Shown: positions 1-5,181 of the stretch, one piece after another
Numbering within the stretch: position 1 is the stretch's first letter
How the letters are laid out: each line of letters starts with the position of its first letter
The notes under the pieces: generated by a model
What the model was told of the DNA's origin: nothing
Database searches by the model: none
Seen by the model: the letters and a program-made list of their open reading frames with translations, nothing else
Assembly: GCA_047722305.1 (NCBI GenBank)
Contig: JBDNYM010000071.1
Coordinates: 1 to 5,181, forward strand
Direction: 5' to 3'
Source of the DNA: JAKVJE01 sp047722305
Lineage (GTDB): Bacteria; Actinomycetota; Actinomycetes; Actinomycetales; Microbacteriaceae
DNA length: 5,181 nucleotides
Translations under genes and position numbers: made by a program

Positions 1-45
1 CGCCTGGGGCTGCGGGGAACCGGGGGCGGCGTCTTCGGACGGCAT
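1..45 (-). CDS. 5' end of an unidentified gene running off the left edge
   Basis: Only the first 15 codons are present, starting at an ATG (complement 43-45) and reading MPSEDAAPGSPQPQA. A strong ribosome binding site, GAAGGAG at complement 51-57, lies 5 bases upstream, which makes the start convincing. The visible peptide is polar and rich in Pro, Ala and acidic residues, like a disordered leader, and contains no recognisable domain. It follows accE on the same strand after a gap of 163 bases, so it could be read through from the acc operon or have its own promoter. At the comparable place other Actinobacteria often carry maf or a biotin carboxylase gene, but this N-terminus resembles the usual start of neither. 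No function is assigned. Confidence 0.65.
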   Translation of the reverse strand, partial: MPSEDAAPGSPQPQA

Positions 46-63
46 GTTCACTCCTTCGTTGAG

Positions 64-98
64 CGGCGGGATGCCGCCGACACATCGCTCCCAGGCTA
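64..98 (-). promoter_or_regulatory. Possible leader of the left-edge gene: candidate -10 box and 5' hairpin
   Basis: Reading the minus strand toward the left-edge gene, TAGCCT (complement 93-98) fits a TANNNT -10 box, but no good -35 box is visible. Further downstream, bases 64-79 form a perfect 6-bp GC stem (CGGCGG / CCGCCG) with a GATG loop on the plus strand, ending 6 bases short of the GAAGGAG ribosome binding site. Such a leader hairpin could influence ribosome access, but it could also be chance in GC-rich DNA. Both elements are inference from sequence pattern only. Confidence 0.25.
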
Positions 99-119
99 AC
101 GGCTGCTGAAAATCGGCCT

Positions 120-181
120 CCCGGTACCTGTGGATAAGTACGTGGGGAGCGGCTCGTTCGAGCCGGTGGATAGGTACCGGG
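120..181. terminator. Nested inverted repeats downstream of accE, possible terminator
   Basis: A perfect 9-bp inverted repeat, CCCGGTACC at 120-128 and GGTACCGGG at 173-181, encloses 44 bases. Inside it, 150-165 is a second palindrome, CGGCTCGTTCGAGCCG, able to form a 6-bp stem with a 4-base loop. It lies between the accE stop codon and the next gene on the same strand, where a terminator of the acc operon would be expected. On the minus strand the outer stem is followed by AGGCCGATTTTC, only a four-base T tract, so a classical intrinsic terminator is not clear. Imperfect, U-poor terminators are common in Actinobacteria; a protein-binding site is the alternative. Confidence 0.35.
129..137 (-). 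promoter_or_regulatory. Perfect DnaA box (TTATCCACA)
   Basis: The complement of 129-137 is TTATCCACA, an exact match to the classical DnaA-binding 9-mer. A second, degenerate copy (CTATCCACC, complement 165-173, two mismatches) occurs at the equivalent place in the next tandem repeat unit, about 36 bases away. An isolated 9-mer can occur by chance, but here it is AT-containing sequence inside a GC-rich intergenic region and is embedded in a duplicated unit. No dnaA, dnaN or other origin gene is nearby, so this is not evidence for an origin; a DnaA titration or regulatory site is the more modest reading. Confidence 0.4.
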
Positions 182-200
182 CAGCGGCTCGTCCGGGCCG
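130..200. repeat. Two-copy imperfect tandem repeat of about 36 bp
   Basis: Unit 1 spans 130-165 and unit 2 spans 166-200. Aligned with one single-base gap they agree at 29 of 36 positions. Both begin GTGGATA and both contain AGCGGCTCGT followed by a hairpin: CGGCTC-GTTC-GAGCCG in unit 1 and CGGCTC-GTCC-GGGCCG in unit 2. In unit 2 one stem pair becomes G-U if the plus strand is transcribed, so the stem is kept in that orientation but not in the opposite one. The repeat fills nearly half of the 163-base gap between accE and the left-edge gene. It could be a diverged duplication of a DnaA-box or regulatory element, or part of a family of dispersed intergenic repeats. Confidence 0.6.
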
Positions 201-208
201 GTTCACGG

Positions 209-444
209 CTACTGCGGAGCGGCCAGTCCGCGCCGGGTCTGCGGCCGGAAGCGCCACAGCGGCACGGCATCGCTCCAGATGCGGGTGGATGTGGCCTGCT
301 GGCGCCGCTGCACCGCCAGCACCAGGGCCGCCGCCACCGCGCCGATCTCCTCCTCGGAGGGGTCGCCGGCGACGACCTGCAGGTCGGCCAGGCAGTCCTG
401 CGTCGAGTATTTGGCCGGGACGCTCGGAGTGGTGGGGATGAGGC

Positions 445-448
<4 letters not shown>
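209..448 (-). CDS. accE: Acyl-CoA carboxylase epsilon subunit (AccE/PccE family)
   Basis: This 79-residue protein matches the small epsilon subunit of actinobacterial acyl-CoA carboxylases. Known members bind the carboxyltransferase beta subunit and stimulate or stabilise the alpha-beta complex; they have no catalytic residues of their own. The diagnostic stretch is LQVVAGDPSEEEIGAVAAAL at residues 23-42, the usual 'V-x-G-[ND]-P-[ST]-x-E-E-[IL]' entry followed by an Ala-rich helix. A Trp-containing, Arg-rich tail follows (W58, W65). The size is normal for the short-form epsilon proteins. The ATG overlaps the beta-subunit stop in an ATGA (complement 445-448), so translation is very likely coupled, as expected for two subunits of one complex. 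The ORF stays open far upstream in this frame, but the ATGA overlap and the conserved domain beginning shortly after it fix the start. The stop is TAG. Confidence 0.88.
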
Positions 449-2064
<1,616 letters not shown>

Positions 2065-2071
2065 GAGATGG

Positions 2072-2096
2072 CCTCCTGATCGACGCAGCGAGTCTA
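2072..2096 (-). promoter_or_regulatory. Candidate promoter -10 box and ribosome binding site of the pccB-accE operon
   Basis: On the minus strand, TAGACT (complement 2091-2096) fits the actinobacterial -10 pattern TANANT. Transcription from it would start near 2084 and give a leader of about 20 bases. AGGAGG (complement 2072-2077) is a full-consensus Shine-Dalgarno 7 bases before the GTG start codon. No convincing -35 hexamer stands at 16-18 bases, which is common in GC-rich actinobacterial promoters. The 128-base region between the two divergent starts (2065-2192) must also hold the birA promoter. TACGCT at 2122-2127 on the plus strand is the best -10 candidate there, but it is weak. Confidence 0.45.
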
Positions 2097-2192
2097 CCGG
2101 CGGGCCCGGCGCCCTCGTTTGTACGCTGGACGCAAGCGGCGGCGGGCCGAGTTGTGCGGCGGTCCGCTCGCTGCGGCGAGGAGAGGAACGGT

Positions 2193-3035
2193 ATGAGCGT
2201 CGAGGATGCTCCGCGGGTTTCGGCCGAGCCGGCCGTCATGGACGCGGCGGTGACCGAACCGAACGGGGCGGCGGCGTTCCCGCGCTCGCGGGCCGTCATC
2301 AGGGAGCTCGTCGTGCTGCCGCAGGTCGGCTCGACCAACGACGAGGCCGCCGCCCGGGTGCGCGCCGGTGAACTCGCCGCCCCGTTCAGCACGGTCGCGA
2401 CCCTCGACCAGCGCGCCGGCCACGGCCGGCAGGGACGGGCCTGGCAGACCCCGGCCGGCAGTGCCCTCGCCGTCTCCGTGGTGGTGCGTCTCGAATCCTC
2501 GCCGCGCCTGGCGCTGCTGCCGCTGATCGCCGGGGCCGCCATGTGCCGGGCGCTGCGCGGACTCGGCGCCGCCGCCGAACTCAAATGGCCCAACGACGTC
2601 CTGATCGGGGGTGCGAAGGTGTGCGGCATCCTCTGCACCGTGGCCGCCCCCGGCGTGGTCGTGATCGGCTCCGGCGTCAACCTGCGGCTCAGCGCGGATG
2701 ACGTCGCCCACCTCGGCCTCGGCGGCACCCGCGCCACCGCCCTCTCCCTGGAGGGCGCTACGGCCGATCCGGACACCGTCCTCGCCGCCTACCTCGCGGC
2801 GCTGCGGGACGGCGTCGCCGACCTCCAGCGCGACGCGGCCGCCGCCCTCGGCGCGGTGCGGGGCGCGTGCCGCACCATCGGGCAACGCGTGCGCGTGGAG
2901 CTCCCCGATGGCGCCCGCATCCACGGGACCGCCGTTGCGATCGGCGACGATGGGGCGCTGGAAGTCGACACCGGCCAGGGACTTCGCCGATTCCTGGCCG
3001 GAGATGTGACCCATCTGCGACCCGAGGTGGAATGA
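2193..3035 (+). CDS. birA: Biotin--[acyl-CoA carboxylase] ligase, without DNA-binding domain
   Basis: BirA makes biotinyl-5'-AMP from biotin and ATP and transfers biotin to the conserved lysine of the carboxylase carrier domain. The 280-residue protein has a non-conserved leader (1-36), the early QVGSTND (44-50), the biotinyl-AMP loop GHGRQGRAW (76-84), LKWPNDVLI (130-138) and AKVCGIL (141-147), where K142 corresponds to the catalytic lysine (K183 in Escherichia coli). GSGVNL follows (159-164), then a C-terminal SH3-like domain (about 228-280). R79 corresponds to E. coli R118, the residue that holds the reactive intermediate, and is intact. The first Arg of the usual GRGR loop is His77. There is no N-terminal helix-turn-helix, so it should not repress biotin genes. 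GAGGAGAGG (2178-2186) ends 6 bases before the ATG; reading frame upstream of 2193 is open but lies in the control region and antisense to pccB. Its divergent partner pccB belongs to the enzyme that BirA activates. Confidence 0.94.
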   Translation: MSVEDAPRVSAEPAVMDAAVTEPNGAAAFPRSRAVIRELVVLPQVGSTNDEAAARVRAGELAAPFSTVATLDQRAGHGRQGRAWQTPAGSALAVSVVVRLESSPRLALLPLIAGAAMCRALRGLGAAAELKWPNDVLIGGAKVCGILCTVAAPGVVVIGSGVNLRLSADDVAHLGLGGTRATALSLEGATADPDTVLAAYLAALRDGVADLQRDAAAALGAVRGACRTIGQRVRVELPDGARIHGTAVAIGDDGALEVDTGQGLRRFLAGDVTHLRPEVE

Positions 3036-3042
3036 TCGAGGC

Positions 3043-3579
3043 GTGACCAAGACCAGCCCGCCGGAGCCGCCGATCGTGGTGCGGCCCCGCCCCCACGGCA
3101 TGTGGCTCTCGGTCGCGCTCAGTGCGGTCGCGACCTGGGCGCTCGCCCAGTACTGGCTGCCCATCCAAGAGCGGCAGCTGCTCGCCCCGGCCCTGCTGGC
3201 CTACGCCGGGCTGCTGCTCGTGCTGCTGGTGCTGCCCTGGATCGTGCTGCTCACCCGCCGCGTCAGCCTCGACGACGAGCGCGTCACCGTCGCCCACGGG
3301 CTGCTGCGGTCCAGCATCCAGGAAGTGCGGCTCGATGAGGTGCGCGAGGTGCGGCTCACCCGCGGCATCATCCAGCGTTTCACCGGCACCGGGACGCTGC
3401 AGCTCGATACCGATCGGGGCACCACCCTCGAACTCGAAGGCGTGCCCGTGCCGCGGCAGCTGCAGCAGGTCATCGACGCCCGGGTCGCCCCTGCGCGCAT
3501 GCGCCTCGCCTCCCGTCTGCACTGGGAAGAGATCACCCGCCGAGACGAACCGCACGAAGAAGAGGACGAGGAACTATGA
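3043..3579 (+). CDS. Membrane protein with two N-terminal helices and a bacterial PH-like (bPH2) domain
   Basis: This 178-residue protein resembles the small PH-domain membrane protein found between birA and purK in many Actinobacteria (equivalent in position to Rv3278c of M. tuberculosis). Its molecular function is not established. A Pro-rich cytoplasmic leader with RPRPHG (14-19) precedes two hydrophobic helices at about 21-40 and 46-70, with ITRR-type basic residues after the second. Residues 73-147 form an alternating strand pattern typical of the bPH2/YdbT-like fold: VSLDDERVTVAHGLLRS, then QEVRLDEVREVRLTRG, GTLQLDTD and TLELEGVP. The C-terminus is very acidic (EEEDEEL). The GTG start is 7 bases after the birA stop; GAGG at 3038-3041 is too close to it, and GAGGTGG at 3024-3030 is 12 bases away, so initiation may depend on coupling with birA. 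The stop overlaps the purK start in ATGA. A role in membrane or envelope homeostasis is a guess. Confidence 0.8.
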   Translation: MTKTSPPEPPIVVRPRPHGMWLSVALSAVATWALAQYWLPIQERQLLAPALLAYAGLLLVLLVLPWIVLLTRRVSLDDERVTVAHGLLRSSIQEVRLDEVREVRLTRGIIQRFTGTGTLQLDTDRGTTLELEGVPVPRQLQQVIDARVAPARMRLASRLHWEEITRRDEPHEEEDEEL

Positions 3580-4727
3580 CCTATCGAGTCGGCGTCATCG
3601 GAGCCGGACAACTGGCGCGCATGATGATTCCCGCGGCGGTGAACCTCGACATCGACCTGCGCGTGTTCGCCTCCAGCGAGGGCGAGAGCGCCGGCCTGGC
3701 CGCCACCGCCATCGGCGACTGGACCGACCTCGACGCGGTGCGGAGCTTCGCCGCCGACGTCGACGTGCTCACCTTCGAACACGAGCACGTGCCCCAGGCC
3801 GTCCTCACCGCACTCGAAGCCGACGGGGTCGCCGTCCGCCCCGGCTCCGCGGCGCTCGTCAACGCCCAGAACAAGCTCGTCATGCGCCGACGCGTCGCCG
3901 AGCTCGGGCTGCCCAACCCCGACTGGGCCGAGGCGCGCACCGCCGCCGACGTCGACGCTTTCGCCGCCGCCCACGGTGGCGCCATCATCGCCAAGCAGCC
4001 CACCGGGGGCTACGACGGCCACGGCGTGCGCCGCATCGGTAGCAGCGCCGACGTGCGCGACTGGCTCGAACCGGACCAGCTCGCCGCCCATGGCGACGCC
4101 CTGCTGCTGGAAGAGGCCGTCGACTTCCGGCGCGAACTCTCGCAGATCGTCGCCCGCCGTCCCTCCGGACAGCTCGCCTCCTGGCCGCTCACCGAGACCA
4201 TCCAAGCCCACGGCGTGTGCAGCGAAGCCATCGCCCCCGCCCCCGGCGCCGCCCCCGCACTGCGCGCCGAGGCCGAACGCGTCGCCGGCGAGATCGCCAC
4301 CGGGGTGGGCGTCGTCGGCGTGCTCGCCGTCGAGATGTTCGAGGCCGCCGACGGACGGCTGCTCGTCAACGAACTCGCCATGCGGCCCCACAACTCCGGG
4401 CACTGGCCCCTCGACGGCTCCATCACCGGCCAATTCGAGCAGCACCTGCGCGCCGTCCTCGACCTCCCCCTCGGCGACACCAGCCTCCGGGCCCCCGCCG
4501 CCGTCATGGTCAACGTGCTCGGCGGCCCCGCCACCGACGCCGAGCGCGCCCAGGCCGAAGCCGAGGTGCTCGCCGCCGACCCGGCCGCCAAAGTGCACTG
4601 GTACGGCAAGGCCTACCGGCCCCACCGCAAAGTCGGCCACGTCAACGCCTACGGCGCCGACCCGGCCGCCGTCATCGCCCGGGCCCGCCACGACGCCGAC
4701 CTGCTGCACCGCGACTCCGACCAGTAG
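3576..4727 (+). CDS. purK: N5-carboxyaminoimidazole ribonucleotide synthase
   Basis: PurK is a cytoplasmic, dimeric ATP-grasp enzyme of de novo purine synthesis that converts AIR, ATP and bicarbonate to N5-CAIR, the substrate of PurE. At 383 residues it is of normal length. The N-terminal Rossmann-like domain opens with GVIGAGQLARMM (6-17) and contains TFEHEHVP (66-73). The ATP-grasp part has QNKLVMRRR (98-106), the glycine-rich ATP loop KQPTGGYDGHGV (140-151) and LLEEAVDFRRELS (177-189). The metal- and substrate-binding segment is EMFEAADGRLLVNELAMRPHNSGHWPLDG (253-281), followed by QFEQHLRAVLDLPLG (286-300). E253 and N265 are the likely magnesium ligands. The ATG overlaps the stop of the upstream membrane protein gene, and GAGG at 3568-3571 plus GAGGA at 3562-3566 serve as ribosome binding site. 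The stop is TAG. Every expected motif is present. Confidence 0.96.
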   Translation: MTYRVGVIGAGQLARMMIPAAVNLDIDLRVFASSEGESAGLAATAIGDWTDLDAVRSFAADVDVLTFEHEHVPQAVLTALEADGVAVRPGSAALVNAQNKLVMRRRVAELGLPNPDWAEARTAADVDAFAAAHGGAIIAKQPTGGYDGHGVRRIGSSADVRDWLEPDQLAAHGDALLLEEAVDFRRELSQIVARRPSGQLASWPLTETIQAHGVCSEAIAPAPGAAPALRAEAERVAGEIATGVGVVGVLAVEMFEAADGRLLVNELAMRPHNSGHWPLDGSITGQFEQHLRAVLDLPLGDTSLRAPAAVMVNVLGGPATDAERAQAEAEVLAADPAAKVHWYGKAYRPHRKVGHVNAYGADPAAVIARARHDADLLHRDSDQ

Positions 4728-4737
4728 CCGCGCATCC

Positions 4738-4789
4738 GCGCCCCTCGCCGGGCGCACCGCAGGACCAGGCCCCTCACGGGGCGCACAGC
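4738..4789. repeat. Two similar GC hairpins between purK and purE
   Basis: The 131-base gap 4728-4858 contains two imperfect direct repeats, 4741-4760 and 4770-4789, agreeing at 17 of 20 positions (CCCCTC..., ending ...GCGCAC.GC). Each is associated with a small hairpin. Bases 4738-4755 give a 6-bp stem GCGCCC / GGGCGC with a 6-base loop, and 4769-4782 give a 5-bp stem GCCCC / GGGGC with a TCAC loop. Neither is followed by a T tract, so they are not clear terminators. They could attenuate or stabilise the purK-purE transcript, or be a local duplication without function. Past them, 4791-4806 is a short AT-richer patch (TGATATGGAAAGATGA), a weak candidate -10 area for a separate purE promoter. 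Confidence 0.4.
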
Positions 4790-4858
4790 GTGATATGGAA
4801 AGATGAGCGCCGGCCTGACGGGCGGACCGGCCGAACGGGTCGGATGAGAGGAACCACA

Positions 4859-5125
4859 ATGGGTGCACGTGTCGGCGTAGTGATGGGATCGGACTCCGAC
4901 TGGCCGGTGATGCAGGGCGCCGCCCAGGTGCTCGACGACTTCGGCATCCCCTATGAGGCCGAGGTGGTCTCCGCCCACCGCACCCCCCGCAAACTCGTCG
5001 CCTACGGGAGCGAAGCGCGCGGGCGCGGCCTGGCCGTCATCATCGCCGGGGCCGGCGGCGCCGCCCCCCTGCCCGGCATGCTCGCCGCCGTCACCACCCT
5101 CCCCGGCCTCGGCGGGCGGTTATAA
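4859..5125 (+). CDS. purE: N5-carboxyaminoimidazole ribonucleotide mutase, 3' end missing or corrupted
   Basis: PurE moves the carboxyl group of N5-CAIR from N5 to C4, giving CAIR, directly after PurK. The first 82 codons are clearly class I PurE: GVVMGSDSDWPVM (6-18), EVVSAHRTPRKL (35-46) with H40 matching the catalytic H45 of E. coli, IIAGAGGAAPLPGMLAAVTT (61-80). Family members are about 160-170 residues, but a stop appears after 88, removing roughly half. From codon 83 the text departs from the usual LPVIGVPV pattern and then becomes low-complexity. P70 stands where the family has an invariant His (H75 in E. coli; CAC to CCC at 5067). I believe the true gene continues beyond the window and that the stop at 5123-5125 is not genuine. 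GAGAGG at 4846-4851 is 7 bases before the ATG at 4859. In-frame alternatives, ATG 4844 and GTG 4790, are less likely because the first would place the ribosome site inside the gene. Confidence 0.85.
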   Translation: MGARVGVVMGSDSDWPVMQGAAQVLDDFGIPYEAEVVSAHRTPRKLVAYGSEARGRGLAVIIAGAGGAAPLPGMLAAVTTLPGLGGRL

Positions 5126-5181
5126 ACAAATCCCCGCCCCCCCGCCGAGCGCCCAAGAGGGGTTGGGGGGGGGGGGGGGGT
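5105..5181. other. Probable low-quality contig end with poly-G run
   Basis: The sequence after about 5104 does not behave like the rest of the window. It first departs from purE by changes consistent with T-to-G and A-to-C substitutions, then holds the AT-only stretch TTATAAA (5120-5126), a C-rich run (5132-5143) and finally 16 consecutive G at 5165-5180. Poly-G at a read end is a known artefact of two-colour sequencing chemistry, where no signal is called as G. No gene or site should be read from this segment. Confidence 0.75.

Noticed and set aside
129..137. Chromosome replication origin
   Set aside because: One perfect and one degenerate DnaA box without an AT-rich unwinding region or dnaA/dnaN genes do not support an origin.
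120..200. CRISPR array
   Set aside because: The two units are directly adjacent with no spacer, are imperfect, and no cas gene is present.
4728..4858. Purine riboswitch or tRNA in the purK-purE gap
   Set aside because: No purine-riboswitch core, no cloverleaf or T-loop sequence; only short GC hairpins.
3201..4868. Long minus-strand open frame opposite the PH-protein gene and purK
   Set aside because: Low-complexity Gly/Val/Ser composition, no recognisable motif, and it covers the antisense of two conserved genes.
5132..5181. G-quadruplex or telomere-like chromosome end
   Set aside because: The run is a homopolymer rather than a repeat, sits exactly at the window end, and follows sequence that already looks corrupted.

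Overview
The window is a GC-rich stretch of actinobacterial chromosome. The support for this is strongly G/C-ended codons, GTG starts on two of the genes, an acyl-CoA carboxylase epsilon subunit (a family essentially restricted to Actinobacteria), and a gene order like the accD5-accE5 / birA / membrane PH-domain gene / purK / purE neighbourhood of Mycobacterium tuberculosis and many other Actinobacteria. The exact family cannot be fixed from sequence alone; a member of the Micrococcales is a reasonable guess.

Layout. On the minus strand, reading right to left from about 2096: a candidate promoter, the carboxyltransferase beta subunit of an acyl-CoA carboxylase (445-2064), its small epsilon subunit (209-448, overlapping by 4 bases), an intergenic patch (46-208) with a tandem repeat, a perfect DnaA box and nested inverted repeats, then the first 15 codons of an unidentified gene leaving the left edge. 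On the plus strand, diverging from the same control region: birA (2193-3035), a two-helix membrane protein with a bacterial PH-like domain (3043-3579), purK (3576-4727), a 131-base gap with two similar small hairpins, and purE (4859 onward).

How the genes work together. The beta and epsilon subunits form the carboxyltransferase half of an acyl-CoA carboxylase whose biotinylated alpha subunit lies outside the window. BirA attaches biotin to that alpha subunit, so the divergent pair links the enzyme with its activator. PurK and PurE catalyse consecutive steps of de novo purine synthesis (AIR to N5-CAIR to CAIR). The PH-domain membrane protein sits between the two themes, is translationally coupled to purK, and has no established role.

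Most of this is ordinary conserved chromosome and I see no new defence, mobile or biosynthetic system. The items that deserve attention are the right end, where purE decays into implausible sequence ending in a run of 16 G (most likely a sequencing or assembly artefact); the DnaA-box tandem repeat downstream of accE; and an isoleucine at the substrate-selecting position of the carboxylase, which argues against a strictly propionyl-CoA-specific enzyme.
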